Assembly: GCF_000744815.1 (NCBI RefSeq)
Contig: NZ_JQMQ01000005.1
Coordinates: 5,475,801-5,539,800 of the forward strand
Direction of reading: 5' to 3'
Length of the DNA stretch: 64,000 nt
Source of the DNA: Phaeacidiphilus oryzae TH49
GTDB taxonomy: Bacteria > Actinomycetota > Actinomycetes > Streptomycetales > Streptomycetaceae
Shown here: in pieces, positions 8,870-18,142 of the stretch
Numbering within the stretch: the stretch's first letter is position 1
How the letters are laid out: each line of letters begins with the position of its first letter
Made by a program: the position numbers and the translations under genes
Notes under the pieces: model-generated
Told to the model about the DNA's origin: nothing
Databases searched by the model: none
What the model saw: only the letters and a program-made list of their open reading frames with translations

Positions 8870-9679
8870 TCAGCCCGCCGTCCAGCCGCCGTCCAGGGGG
8901 AGTGAGACGCCGGTGAGGTGGGCGGAGGCCGGTCCGCAGAGCCACACGGCGGCCTCGGCCACCTCCTCCGGCTCGATCAGCCGCTTGACCGCGGTGCGCT
9001 GGAGGAGGATCCGCGGCGCGACCTCGTCCCGCGGGATGCCGTGCACCTCGGCCTGCTCGTCGAGCTGTGCCTCGACCAGCGGGGTGCGGACATAGCCGGG
9101 GTTGACGCAGTTGCTGGTCACCCCGTGCGCCGCCGCCTCCAGCGCGACCACCTTGCTGAGGCCCTCCAGGGCGTGCTTGGCGGTGACGTAGGCGGCCTTG
9201 AACGGGCTGGCCCGGAGACCGTGGACGGACGAGATGTTGACGATCCGCCCCCAGCCGCGCTCGTACATGTGCGGCAGCGAGCCGCGGATGATCAGGAACG
9301 GTGCCTCCACCATCACCCGCTGGATCAGCGAGAACCGCTCCGGCGGGAAGTCCTGCACCGGCGCGATGTGCTGCAGGCCGGCGCAGTTCACCACGATGTC
9401 GTTGTCGGTGGGCAGCCCGGCCACCTCGTCCGGGTCGGAGAGGTCGGCGACGTGCGCGCTGCCGCCGGTGAGCTCGGCGACCTCCTTCGCGCCCTCGGCG
9501 GAGCGGTCGACCACCCGCACGGCGGCGCCGGCCGCGGCCAGGGCCAGCGCGCAGGCCCGCCCGATCCCGCTCGCGCCGCCGGTCACCAGCGCGGTGCGGC
9601 CGGCCGGCGGCGGAGGCGGTGCGGGCTCGGGGGAGTGGGGGCCGGGGCGGCCGGCCGGGGAGGATGCGGGACTCGTCAT
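8870..9679 (-). CDS. 3-hydroxybutyrate dehydrogenase (SDR family)
   Basis: NAD-dependent oxidation of D-3-hydroxybutyrate to acetoacetate. The 269-residue short-chain dehydrogenase has a Pro-rich N-terminus of about 27 residues, then the cofactor motif TGGASGIG (33-40), NCAGLQH (98-104), and the catalytic Ser151, Tyr164 and Lys168 in ISSVHGLRAS and AAYVTAKHALEG. NCAGLQHIAPV and SVHGLRASPFKAAYV are typical of bacterial 3-hydroxybutyrate dehydrogenases. It is the first gene of a same-strand set with the MHS transporter and GAF/PucR regulator, suggesting a module for using 3-hydroxybutyrate from storage polymer or ketone bodies. Substrate not proven from sequence alone. Confidence 0.88.
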   Translation of the reverse strand: MTSPASSPAGRPGPHSPEPAPPPPPAGRTALVTGGASGIGRACALALAAAGAAVRVVDRSAEGAKEVAELTGGSAHVADLSDPDEVAGLPTDNDIVVNCAGLQHIAPVQDFPPERFSLIQRVMVEAPFLIIRGSLPHMYERGWGRIVNISSVHGLRASPFKAAYVTAKHALEGLSKVVALEAAAHGVTSNCVNPGYVRTPLVEAQLDEQAEVHGIPRDEVAPRILLQRTAVKRLIEPEEVAEAAVWLCGPASAHLTGVSLPLDGGWTAG

Positions 9680-9780
9680 GGGCGGACAGGCTAGGAAGCC
9701 CCGATCCCGCCGCCCATGTGCGCCGCATACACGGAACGGGCGCCGGGGGTGTGCCGGCCGCCCACAGGCGGGCGGCGACC

Positions 9781-9835
9781 GGCTGTCGTGCGGCTGTCGT
9801 GCGGTTGTCGTGCGGCTGGGGTCCGGCTGTCGGCC
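9781..9835. repeat. 11-base tandem repeat, five units
   Basis: Units based on GGCTGTCGTGC. The first three are nearly identical and the last two degenerate. It lies in the 405-base divergent gap between the dehydrogenase and the NsdA-like gene and is not in any supported gene. Confidence 0.8.
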
Positions 9836-9969
9836 ACGGTCGTCCGACGACCCCCGGGCCGGCCCCCGGACGATCCGCTCGGATGATCGAACGGCTCGTC
9901 ACTTTCCCCACGTGGGTACCGAGTCGGGGCCTCGGGTGTCACCCGTTCGGACGATTGCTGAGCGTGATT

Positions 9970-9999
9970 CGGTCGCGACCGCCGAATGCTCGCTACATT
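9970..9999 (+). promoter_or_regulatory. Putative promoter with palindromic operator for the NsdA-like gene
   Basis: A perfect 12-base palindrome CGGTCGCGACCG (9970-9981), extended by ATTCGG/CCGAAT flanks, lies where the -35 of the -10-like TACATT (9994-9999) would be. A bound repressor would block the promoter. The leader to the ATG at 10085 would be about 80 bases. Confidence 0.4.
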
Positions 10000-10084
10000 C
10001 GCGCCGTTCCTAACAGGGCGTCGCCGCTGTACCGGTCAGGGCCTCAGAGGTGCGTCGGGCGGCGCCTGGAAGGTGTGACGCCTC

Positions 10085-12046
10085 ATGCCCCAGCGGCCAG
10101 TAAGCGACCGAACGCCGATCGAAGCCCGCCTCGACCGATCACAGACGGTCGACGGGCGGCTCGGCGTGCCCCGCGGAGGTGAACCGCAGTCCGGCGGCTC
10201 TCATCCGCCGGCCGCGGCCTCCCCGCTTCCCGGTCCGGCGGCGGCCTCCGGGGCCGGCGGGTCCCCACCCCGCCCGTCGCCCTCCTCGCCGTCTGGGTCC
10301 GGGTCCGCGTCCACCGCCGCGACCACGGCCTCGACCACCGCCACGGCGTCGCCCTCCGGCCCCTCGGCGACCACCGCGGCGGCACCCTCAACGGCGCCGG
10401 CCGGCGCGGCGACCGCGGTGTCCGCACCGCCCGCCGTCACCGACCGGCGCCCCGCCGAGCGCGCGCACAACCAGCGGCTGGCCGCGCTGATCGAGGAGGC
10501 CGGCTTCTCCCACGCCGGACTGGCCCGCCGGGTCGACCAGCTGGGCATCGAGCACGGCCTCGACCTGAGGTACGACAAGACCTCGGTCACCCGCTGGCTG
10601 CGCGGACAGCAGCCGCGGGGTGCGACCCCGGCGCTGATCGCCGAGGTCTTCACCCGGCGCCTCGGCCGCCGGCTCACCGCCCAGGATCTCGGTCTGGACG
10701 CCTGCGCCCCGGTCTACGCGGGGCTCGAGTTCGCCGAGACCCCGGCCGAGGCCGTGGACATCGTCAGCAGCATGTGGCGGAAGGACACCGGCGCCCACAG
10801 CGAGCTGCGCCGGATCGCCTTCACCCCGGCCGGCCTGGTCGTCCCCAGCCGGGACTGGCTGATCGGCCGCAGCGACGAGCGGGTCGCCCGGGAGACCCCG
10901 CAGGACTTCGGCGCCCCGCCGCCCCCGCCCGGAGCTGCCGGCGCGGGCGGCGGCGCCGTGAGCGCCCCGCGGGTCGGTCTGGCCGGCGGGGTGCGCGCCG
11001 CGGGCGGGGGCGCGCTGCGTCCTCCGGGCGCCGGAATCCCGTCCCAGGGGCGTCGTGCGGGCGGCCCGGGGGCGGTGCTGGGCGAGACGGTGACGGCCGC
11101 GCCTGTGCCGGCGGTCGCCGGCATCCCGCGCGGGCTGCAGCGGGTCGGCCGCGGCGACGTCTCGGCGGTGCGCGCGGTCGGCGACCTCTTCCGGGCGCTG
11201 GACAACGCGTACGGCGGCGGGCACGCCCGGCAGGCGCTCATCCGCTATCTGGAGAGCGAGGCCGAGCCGATGCTCCGGGGCCGCTACGGCGAGGCGATCG
11301 GCCGCTCACTCTTCGGCGCGGTCGCCGACCTCACCCGGCTGGCCGGCTGGACCTCGTACGACATCGGCGCCCACGGGCTGGCCCAGCGCTACTTCGTCCA
11401 GTCGCTGCGGCTCGCGCAGGCCGCCAACGACCGTCTCTACGGCGGGTATGTGCTGATCACCATGAGCCGGCAGGCGGTCTACCTCGGCCACGGCCGGGAG
11501 GCCGTCCAGCTGGCCCGGGTCGCCCAGCAGGGCGTCGGCACCACGGCGCCGGCGCCGGTGCAGGCGCTGCTCCACGCGGCCGAGGCGCGCGGGCACAGCG
11601 TGCTGGGGGACGCCCGCTCCTGTACGACCGCGCTGGTACGGGCCGAGCGGACGCTGCAGTCGGCCCGGCCGGGGGACGAACTGCCGGGCTGGGCCCGGTT
11701 CTTCGACGAGGCCCAGCTGGCGGACGAGTTCGCCCACTGCTACCGCGATCTGCAGCAGTGGCGCTCGGCGGCGCAGCACGCGGAGCGCTCGCTGCGGCTC
11801 CGCCAGCCGGGCTACGCGCGGAGCAAGGTCTTCTGCCGGATCGTGCTGGCGACGGCCCGGCTGGGGATGGGCGAGGTCGACGAGGCGTGCGCGTCGGCGA
11901 TGGAGGCGCTGCGGGTCGCCACCGAGATGCGCTCCACCCGCACCATCGAGTACCTCCGCGACTACGCCCGCCGGCTGGCCCCCTACCGGGGCAACACCGC
12001 TGCGCGGTCCTTCGAGGAGGCGGCGCATGCGGCGGGGGTGATCTAG
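10085..12046 (+). CDS. NsdA-like regulatory protein (HTH plus TPR-like repeats)
   Basis: A 653-residue cytoplasmic protein resembling NsdA, a negative regulator of sporulation and antibiotic production in Streptomyces. The first ~110 residues are low-complexity Ala/Pro/Ser. A helix-turn-helix-like domain follows (NQRLAALIEEAGFSHAGLARRVDQL to RYDKTSVTRWLRGQQPRG, about 125-180), then the family segment SSMWRKDTGAHSELRRIAFTP and WLIGRSDERVARE. A Gly/Ala linker (about 275-345) leads to an alpha-helical C-terminal half with TPR-like helices (GLAQRYFVQSLRLAQAANDR). GGAAGG is about 10 bases before the ATG. DNA binding is plausible, but NsdA-family proteins are not well understood, so the target is unknown. 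Confidence 0.8.
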   Translation: MPQRPVSDRTPIEARLDRSQTVDGRLGVPRGGEPQSGGSHPPAAASPLPGPAAASGAGGSPPRPSPSSPSGSGSASTAATTASTTATASPSGPSATTAAAPSTAPAGAATAVSAPPAVTDRRPAERAHNQRLAALIEEAGFSHAGLARRVDQLGIEHGLDLRYDKTSVTRWLRGQQPRGATPALIAEVFTRRLGRRLTAQDLGLDACAPVYAGLEFAETPAEAVDIVSSMWRKDTGAHSELRRIAFTPAGLVVPSRDWLIGRSDERVARETPQDFGAPPPPPGAAGAGGGAVSAPRVGLAGGVRAAGGGALRPPGAGIPSQGRRAGGPGAVLGETVTAAPVPAVAGIPRGLQRVGRGDVSAVRAVGDLFRALDNAYGGGHARQALIRYLESEAEPMLRGRYGEAIGRSLFGAVADLTRLAGWTSYDIGAHGLAQRYFVQSLRLAQAANDRLYGGYVLITMSRQAVYLGHGREAVQLARVAQQGVGTTAPAPVQALLHAAEARGHSVLGDARSCTTALVRAERTLQSARPGDELPGWARFFDEAQLADEFAHCYRDLQQWRSAAQHAERSLRLRQPGYARSKVFCRIVLATARLGMGEVDEACASAMEALRVATEMRSTRTIEYLRDYARRLAPYRGNTAARSFEEAAHAAGVI

Positions 12047-12083
12047 CGGCGGGGGTGGTCCAGCGGCCGCGGGGGCCCGGGGG

Positions 12084-13457
12084 TCAGGCCGCCTCCGTTG
12101 CGGGGAAGCCCAGGTCGCGGCGGACCGCCGCGGCCGCGCGGAGGGCTGAGTCCAGCGCGCCCGCGACCGTACCGGAGTCGCGGTGCGCGCCGCACGCGTA
12201 GAGGCCGCTCAGCAGGCGGACCGGGCGGCCGAAGTGGTGCGGCGGGGTCATCACCGCTACGGCCTCCGGGACCTGGCGCAGCGTCAGGAACTCCCAGCCG
12301 GAGGCGGCGCGCCCGTACATCGCCGCCAGCCGCCGCCGCACGGCCGGCTCCAGCTCGGCGCCGGCCTCGCCCAGCACGGTGGTCGCCACCAGCGCCCGCC
12401 CGTCCCGTGCGTACCGCGCCGAGACATCGCTCAGCACCAGGGAGTGCGCCACCGGCGAGGACGCCTCCCCGTCCAGCACCAGCAGCGGCTCGCCGCCCAG
12501 CGGTGAGGCCGGTGCCGCGTGGTAGTACGTCGTCACCGGGCGGAACGCCGGCTCGTGGAGGCCCGGCAGCAGCCGCACCGCGTCCCGCGCGCCGGTGGCC
12601 ACCACCACCGCCCGGCAGGCGATCCGGCCGTGCCGCTCGGTCTCCACGCCGTCCGCGGCCACCGCGGTCACCCGCACGCCGGTGCGGACCGCGCCCGGCG
12701 GCAGATCCTCGGCCAACTGCTCGGGTATCGCGGCGAGTCCGCGGCTGGGGAGGCAGAGGGCGCCCCGCGCGTAGCGCCGCAGCGCGAGGTCGGCGCTGCG
12801 GCTGCTGCCGGCCAGGGCAGGGTCGGAGAGCAGCGCGACCAGCAGCGGTCGCAGGAATCCGTCCACCGTGCGGTCCGGCAGCCCGCGTCCGGCCAGCGCG
12901 GACGCGGCGCTGGTCTCCGGACGGGCGAGCAGCCGCTCCACCGGGGTGGCGGCGAGCCGCGCCAGCTGCGCGCTCAGCCGGGCCTTGTCCAGCGGGCCGC
13001 CGATCGGTGTGCGGGCGGCGCCGAGCGCCTCCCGCGGGCGCAGCTGCCGTCCGACCCGGTAGCGCCGCCCGTCGGCGGCGACCAGTACCCCCGGCGCGAA
13101 GGGCCGGAGTTCCAGCGGGGCGAGCCGCACCGGCGGGCCGAGTTCCGGCAGCGAGCCGTCGACCAGCAGGGCGCCGTTCTCCAGCCGGAAGCCGTCGACT
13201 TCGGGCGCGGCCATCCGGCCGCCGATCCGCCGGCTCGCCTCCAGCACGTCGACGACCAGTCCGGCGTGTGCCAGCTGGCGTGCGGCGGCCAGTCCGGCGG
13301 CGCCGGCGCCGACCACCACCACGTCGGGGTGCGGCCGGTGCCTGCGGGCGTGGTGCGGCTCCGGGGTCCGTGGCTCGGGGGTCCGCGGCTCGTGCCGGTG
13401 CGGCTCGTGCTGGTACGGCTCGTGCTGGTACGGCTCGTGCGTGCGCGTTGCGGGCAC
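12084..13457 (-). CDS. FAD-dependent amine oxidase-like oxidoreductase
   Basis: A 457-residue flavoprotein of the NAD(P)-binding Rossmann/amine-oxidase type. The dinucleotide-binding motif VVVVGAGAAGLAAARQL is near residues 46-62, followed by VDVLEASRRIGGRM, typical of phytoene desaturase/amine oxidase relatives, and the C-terminal FAD motif GLYACGAHRDSGTVAGALDSA. The first ~40 residues are an unusual tail of HEPYQ/HEPRTPEP repeats encoded by 15-base tandem units. GGGAGGGAG precedes the GTG at 13457. Members of this family often act on carotenoid-like or amine substrates. The substrate here is unknown. It converges with the NsdA-like gene with a 37-base gap. Confidence 0.85.
   Translation of the reverse strand: MPATRTHEPYQHEPYQHEPHRHEPRTPEPRTPEPHHARRHRPHPDVVVVGAGAAGLAAARQLAHAGLVVDVLEASRRIGGRMAAPEVDGFRLENGALLVDGSLPELGPPVRLAPLELRPFAPGVLVAADGRRYRVGRQLRPREALGAARTPIGGPLDKARLSAQLARLAATPVERLLARPETSAASALAGRGLPDRTVDGFLRPLLVALLSDPALAGSSRSADLALRRYARGALCLPSRGLAAIPEQLAEDLPPGAVRTGVRVTAVAADGVETERHGRIACRAVVVATGARDAVRLLPGLHEPAFRPVTTYYHAAPASPLGGEPLLVLDGEASSPVAHSLVLSDVSARYARDGRALVATTVLGEAGAELEPAVRRRLAAMYGRAASGWEFLTLRQVPEAVAVMTPPHHFGRPVRLLSGLYACGAHRDSGTVAGALDSALRAAAAVRRDLGFPATEAA
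13356..13439. repeat. 15-base tandem repeats within the FAD oxidoreductase 5' end
   Basis: Two units like GCTCCGGGGTCCGTG, then three units like CGGCTCGTGCTGGTA plus a partial fourth. They encode pentapeptides rich in H, E and P at the N-terminus (TPEPR and HEPYQ types). Unit length is a multiple of three, so copy-number change would keep the frame. Confidence 0.85.
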
Positions 13458-13711
13458 GGGTCTCCCTCCCTCGACCCGGCGCGTTCCGTCCCCGCACCGG
13501 GGAGTTCCCGTTCACGCCCTACGAAAGGGCTCTCTGAGCCTCTCTGATGCCCGGTCGGTGCGGCGGTCAGACAACCGATTGGGGATGCGATTCGTGGGTG
13601 ATGACACTCTGTTCGGCCCGGAGTCCGTTCGGGGCGCGGCTGACTGCATGGGGTAGTGACTTCAGGTCCATGCGCCCATCACATGCGCTCGTGCGCCCAT
13701 GCTGCGCCCGG

Positions 13712-14623
13712 TCAGCGGCCGAGCGCCGCCCGGATCGCCGACTCCGGCGAGGTGTCCGCGAAGCGGAATCCCGCTTCGGCGAGCCGCCGCGGCAGCACCC
13801 GGTGCGAGCCGATCACCTCGACCGCCATCTCACCCAGCGCCAGCTTCAGGGCCGGCCCCGGCACGGCGAAGAGGGTCGGCCGCCCCAGCACCCGGCCCAG
13901 CGCCTTGGTCAGCTCGCCGTTGGTCACCGGCGCGGGGCCGGTGAGATTCACCGGGCCCTCCATCGCCTCGTTCTCGACCAGGAAGCGCAGCGCCGCGATC
14001 TCGTCCCGCAGCGAGATCCACGACCAGTACTGCCGCCCGTCGCCCAGCCTCCCGCCCAGACCCGCCTTGAAGAGCGGGAAGAGCCGGCCGAACGCGCCCC
14101 CGCGCTCGGACACCACGAGTCCGGTACGCGGGTGCACCACCCGCACCCCGACCTCCGCGGCGGGGGCCGCGGACTCCTCCCACTCCACGCACACCCGGGC
14201 CAGGAAGTCCCGTCCGGGCGGCGAGAGTTCGTCGATCTCCCGGTCACCGGTCTGGCCGTACCAGCCGACCGCGGAGGCCGAGACCAGCACCCGCGGCGGG
14301 GTCTCCAGCTGCGCGCAGGCCTCGGCGAGCGCCGAGGTGCCGAGGACCCGGCTGTCCCGGATCTCCCGCTTGTAGGACTCCGTCCAGCGGCGGTCGCCCA
14401 CGCCGGCACCGGCCAGGTGGACCACCGCCTCGACGCCGGCCAGCCCGGCGGTGTCCACCCACTGGCGGTTCGGGTCCCAGCCCGACTCGGTGCTGCCGTC
14501 CGCCCGGGGGCCCGGACGGACCTCCCGGCGGACGAGCCGCACCACCTCGTGCCCGTCCGCGAGGAGGGAGCGGACGAGGGCCGATCCGATCAGCCCACTG
14601 GACCCGGTGATCGCGAAGCGCAT
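13712..14623 (-). CDS. TIGR01777 family NAD-dependent epimerase/dehydratase
   Basis: A 303-residue protein of the extended SDR superfamily, TIGR01777 subfamily (E. coli YfcH type), with unknown substrate. The N-terminal cofactor motif is MRFAITGSSGLIGSALV, followed by AVVHLAGAGVGDRRW, the active-site-like SASAVGWYGQTGD (a Tyr in GWYG), HPRTGLVVSERGGAF and the C-terminal DUF1731 segment (LGEMAVEVIGSHRVLPRRLAEAGFRF). No ribosome-binding site is evident before the ATG. The neighbours on either side belong to unrelated functions, so context does not indicate a role. Confidence 0.9.
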   Translation of the reverse strand: MRFAITGSSGLIGSALVRSLLADGHEVVRLVRREVRPGPRADGSTESGWDPNRQWVDTAGLAGVEAVVHLAGAGVGDRRWTESYKREIRDSRVLGTSALAEACAQLETPPRVLVSASAVGWYGQTGDREIDELSPPGRDFLARVCVEWEESAAPAAEVGVRVVHPRTGLVVSERGGAFGRLFPLFKAGLGGRLGDGRQYWSWISLRDEIAALRFLVENEAMEGPVNLTGPAPVTNGELTKALGRVLGRPTLFAVPGPALKLALGEMAVEVIGSHRVLPRRLAEAGFRFADTSPESAIRAALGR

Positions 14624-14672
14624 GCGGCCATCATCGCAGTCCCGCGCCCCGGATCGCGGTAGGGCCTCGCGG

Positions 14673-15668
14673 CTAACTCGCGCCGGTCCCGGCCAGCCAC
14701 TGCTGGGCCAGCCGCGGGTTGGCGTCGAGGAACTTCTTCGCCGCCGCGTCGTCGGACATCTTGTCCACCGCGATCCACTTGGCCACGGTGTTCTGGTCGG
14801 CGTTGGTCCACTGGAAGTTCTTGATCAGCTTGTAGGCAGGCCCGCCGGCCGAGGCGAACTTGCTCGACACGATCTTGTCCAGGTCGTACGCCGGGTAGTC
14901 GCAGGCGACCTTGGACGGCACGGCGTCGCAACCCGGCGTGTACTTCGGCAGGTTCACCTTCACCAGCGGCACCTCGTTCAGGAACCACTGCGGTGAGTAG
15001 AAGTAGGCCAGCAGCGGCTTGTGCTGCGCCTGCGCCGTCCGGAAGGACTCGATCAGCGCGGTCTCGCTGCCGCCCTCGACCACCTTGTAGTCCAGGTGGA
15101 GGTTGGTGACCAGGGCGGCGTCGTTGGTGACGTACGAGGGGTCGCCGTCGAGCAGCTGGCCCTTGCCGCCCGACTCCGAGGTGACGAAGAGGTGGGAGTA
15201 CTTGTCGAGGTTGTGCCAGTCGGTGATGCCGGGATAGGCCTTGGCCATCCACGGCGGCAGGTACCAGCCGATGACGCCCTGGAGGCCGTCCGGGCCCAGC
15301 TCCTGAGCGGCGTGCTGGTCGGTGATGAACTGCTTCTTCAGGGCGTCGTGGCCCCAGTTCTCCAGGATCGCGTCCACCTGGCCGGTGGCGAAGCCCTGCC
15401 AGGAGACCTGCTCGGTGATGTGCTTGATCTGGACGTCGCAGCCGAGCCTGGTCTTCGCCAGGTACGAGACGACGGCGACGTCGGCCTCGTAGCCGACCCA
15501 GGGGTTGTCGGCGAGGTTCACCGTGCCGCAGGCGGCCTTGCCGCTGCCGCTGCCGCCGGCGGCGGTGGTGGACCCCACCTTCGCCCCACTGCAGCCGGCC
15601 GCCGCCAGCGCGAGAGCTCCGCCGATGGCCGCGACGGCGACTGCCCGCCCTCTTCGCGCTATCCGCAT
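14673..15668 (-). CDS. Glycine betaine/proline-type ABC transporter substrate-binding lipoprotein
   Basis: The extracytoplasmic receptor of the ABC importer encoded just upstream. The 331-residue precursor has a basic N-terminus, a hydrophobic stretch and a lipobox-like AAGC with C26 as the lipidated cysteine. It then has an OpuAC-type binding fold: NPWVGYEADVAVVSYLAKTRLGC, ENWGHD, GVIGWYLPPWMAKAYPGI and LAYFYSPQWFLNEV. The aromatic residues (W and Y in these segments) are the kind that form the cation-pi box for quaternary ammonium ligands. AAAGGAAC lies just before the ATG at 15668, which overlaps the end of the permease gene by 10 bases. Ligand inferred from family: glycine betaine, proline betaine or choline. 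Confidence 0.9.
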   Translation of the reverse strand: MRIARRGRAVAVAAIGGALALAAAGCSGAKVGSTTAAGGSGSGKAACGTVNLADNPWVGYEADVAVVSYLAKTRLGCDVQIKHITEQVSWQGFATGQVDAILENWGHDALKKQFITDQHAAQELGPDGLQGVIGWYLPPWMAKAYPGITDWHNLDKYSHLFVTSESGGKGQLLDGDPSYVTNDAALVTNLHLDYKVVEGGSETALIESFRTAQAQHKPLLAYFYSPQWFLNEVPLVKVNLPKYTPGCDAVPSKVACDYPAYDLDKIVSSKFASAGGPAYKLIKNFQWTNADQNTVAKWIAVDKMSDDAAAKKFLDANPRLAQQWLAGTGAS

Positions 15669-18142
15669 GCTGTTCCTTTCGTCGTGTCGTCCTGCCTCGG
15701 GCCGCTGCCTCGGGGCGTCCTGCCTCGGGGGGCCGCCTGCCTCGGCCCGCGCCCCCGACGTGGCCCCTCGGGCCCGCTGCCGGGGCTCACCCGCGCCCCC
15801 GCGCCCGCCGCGCCCTGGGTGATGCGGTCGAGGGTGATGCCCAGCAGGACGACGGCGACGCCCGCTGCCAGCCCCTTGCCGAAGAGGCTGAGCTGGGAGA
15901 AGCCCGCGACCACGTCGTAGCCCAGCGCGCCCCCGCCGACCAGGCCGCCGACCACCACCATCGACAGCACGTAGATCAGCCCCTGGTTGACCGCAAGGGC
16001 GACGGTCCGCAGCGACATCGGCAGCTGCACCTTGGTGACGATCTGCCAGGGGCTGGAGCCGGAGGACAGCGCCGCCTCCACCGTCTCCGCCGGGACTCCC
16101 CGCACCCCGTCCGCAATGATCTTGATGGCCACCGGCGCCGCGTACAGCACCGCCGCGATCACCCCGGTGAACCGAGTCGCCGCGAACAGCGCGATGAACG
16201 GCACCAGGTAGACGAACGGCGGCATCACCTGCGCCGCGTCCAGCACCGGGCGCAGTACCCGGTCGGTGCGCCGGCTGCGGCCCATCCAGACCCCGAAGAC
16301 GAGTCCCAGGACCACCACCGCCACCGTGGCCAGCAGCGTCGCCGCCAAAGTGTCCATCGCGTCCTGCCAGACCCCGCTGCCGATGATCAGGCCCAGGCAG
16401 ACCACCGAGGTCACCGCCGCCCAGGCGCCGCCCACCAGCAGTGCGATGGCCGCGACGGCGCAGCAGGTCAGCCACCACGGCGAGTCGTCGAGCAGCGACT
16501 GCAGCGGGTCGATCCCGGCCGCGCTGACGAAGTCCTTGACCGCCCCGGTCGCTCCGGAGAGGTTGCCCTGCACCCAGCCCGTCACCGAGTCGGCGGCGTG
16601 GACGATCGGTGTGCCGAGGTCCACCCCGCCGGGGAACCGGGCCAGCTCCAGATAGGTGTACGAGAGGTAGACGCAGACGAGGGTGGCCACCGCCCCCGCG
16701 CCGACCAGTGCCCGCCGCGCGATCCGCGTACGCGCCCAGGCCGGTCCCCTCGCGGGGCCGCCGGCCCCCTCGCCCCGGGCCGCCCCCGCCCGCACGCTCG
16801 CCGCTGTGGTCACCCGGTCCAGCACCACCGCGAGCACCACGATCGCCAGGCCCGCGTTGAACGCCGTTCCGACGTCCAGCGACTCCAGAGCCTGGACCAC
16901 TGTCTGCCCCAGCCCTGGCGCGGCGACCAGTGCCGCGATGGTCACCATCGAGAGAGCCGCCATGATGGTCTGGTTGACGCCGATCACCACCGTCCGGGCG
17001 GCCATCGGCAGCAGCACCTTGCGCAGCACCTGCCAGCGGGTGGAGCCCAGCGACTCGGCCGCCTCCCGGGTCTCCACCGGCACCGAGCGGATGCCGTGCG
17101 CGGTCAGCCGGATCACCGGCGGCATCGCGTAGATCAGGGTGGCGATCGTCCCGGTGGCCGGTCCGATCAGGAAGAACAGGGTGAGTGGGGCCAGGTAGAC
17201 GAAGGTCGGCATGGTCTGCATGAAGTCGAGCACCGGGGTGACCACCCGCTCGAACCGCCGGTCCAGTCCCGCCCACACTCCCAGCGGGATCCCGACGACC
17301 AGGCAGATCAGCACCGACGCCGAGGTCAGTGCCAGGGTGTCCATGGCCGGCTGCCAGAGCCCCTGGAGGCCGATGAGGACCAGCCCGCCGACGCACAGCA
17401 GAGCCACCCGCAGGTTCCCCGCCACCCAGGAGACGAAGCCGCCCACCGCGACCACACCGAGCCAGCCCACCAGTGGCAGCGGACGGCCCAGTGCCGGTTG
17501 GGAGACCAGCGCCTGGAAGAAGGTCACCAACTGGCCGACGCCGGTCCGGACGCCGTTGAGGAAGTAGACGAAGAACGGGTTGGAGTCGCGGGTGTCGCTG
17601 ATGCCGCTGTTGAAGTCGTTGATGTCGTTGTGGAGTGAGGTGGTGTCGGCGGTGGCGAGGGAGAGGGTGTCGTGGCCGTGCAGCAGCACGAAGAGCACCA
17701 GCCAGAGGAGTACTACGGCGGCCAGGGCGCCCAGTGTGTATCGCCTCCGCCGCTCCCGTCCCGGCACGCCCCGCAGCCACGCGGGCTGCCACGGCGCCGC
17801 CTCGGCGGCCCCGCCCGCCGTGGCCGTCACACCGGGTGACGCTGTGCCGCTGGGCGACGCTGGGCCGCTGGGCATTGCGGTGCCGCCGGGTGACGCGGTG
17901 CCGCCGGCCGACGCCGAGCCGTCGGGCATTGCGGTGCCGTCGGCCGACGCTGAGCCGCTGGCCGACGCCGAGCCGCCGGGCGACGCGGTGCCGCTGGCCG
18001 ACGCCGAGCCGCCGGGTGAGGCCGAGCCGCCGGGTGACGCGGTGCCGCTGGCCGACGCCGAGCCGCCGGCCGACGCCGAGCCGCCGGCCGACGCAGTGCC
18101 GCCGGCCGACGCCGAGCCGCCGGGCGACGCCGAGCCGCTCAC
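15659..18142 (-). CDS. Glycine betaine-type ABC transporter permease, fused double permease with long repeat tail
   Basis: An 827-residue inner-membrane protein containing two complete permease domains. Domain 1 (about residues 130-460) ends in the coupling motif [33 protein letters not shown]. Domain 2 (about 480-795) has the matching [20 protein letters not shown]. Most bacteria encode two permeases or a homodimer. Here one chain forms the pore. The first ~105 residues are a hydrophilic tail of degenerate six-residue repeats ([12 protein letters not shown] and similar) absent from ordinary family members. The ATG overlaps the ATPase stop (ATGA) and the end overlaps the binding-protein gene, giving a tight three-gene operon for osmoprotectant import. 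Confidence 0.9.
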   Translation of the reverse strand: MSGSASPGGSASAGGTASAGGSASAGGSASASGTASPGGSASPGGSASASGTASPGGSASASGSASADGTAMPDGSASAGGTASPGGTAMPSGPASPSGTASPGVTATAGGAAEAAPWQPAWLRGVPGRERRRRYTLGALAAVVLLWLVLFVLLHGHDTLSLATADTTSLHNDINDFNSGISDTRDSNPFFVYFLNGVRTGVGQLVTFFQALVSQPALGRPLPLVGWLGVVAVGGFVSWVAGNLRVALLCVGGLVLIGLQGLWQPAMDTLALTSASVLICLVVGIPLGVWAGLDRRFERVVTPVLDFMQTMPTFVYLAPLTLFFLIGPATGTIATLIYAMPPVIRLTAHGIRSVPVETREAAESLGSTRWQVLRKVLLPMAARTVVIGVNQTIMAALSMVTIAALVAAPGLGQTVVQALESLDVGTAFNAGLAIVVLAVVLDRVTTAASVRAGAARGEGAGGPARGPAWARTRIARRALVGAGAVATLVCVYLSYTYLELARFPGGVDLGTPIVHAADSVTGWVQGNLSGATGAVKDFVSAAGIDPLQSLLDDSPWWLTCCAVAAIALLVGGAWAAVTSVVCLGLIIGSGVWQDAMDTLAATLLATVAVVVLGLVFGVWMGRSRRTDRVLRPVLDAAQVMPPFVYLVPFIALFAATRFTGVIAAVLYAAPVAIKIIADGVRGVPAETVEAALSSGSSPWQIVTKVQLPMSLRTVALAVNQGLIYVLSMVVVGGLVGGGALGYDVVAGFSQLSLFGKGLAAGVAVVLLGITLDRITQGAAGAGARVSPGSGPEGPRRGRGPRQAAPRGRTPRGSGPRQDDTTKGTACG
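17827..18138. repeat. Degenerate 18-base tandem repeat coding the permease tail
   Basis: About seventeen degenerate 18-base units of the type GACGCCGAGCCGCCGGGC, covering the first ~105 codons of the permease on the minus strand and giving a period-6 peptide of Gly, Ser, Ala, Thr and Pro. Units vary at two or three positions and some pairs are identical. Confidence 0.85.

Noticed and set aside
14673-17792. A 1039-codon minus-strand frame that contains the binding protein
   Set aside because: Its first two thirds are an out-of-frame shadow of the permease. Only the part from 15668 has a signal peptide and an OpuAC-type fold.
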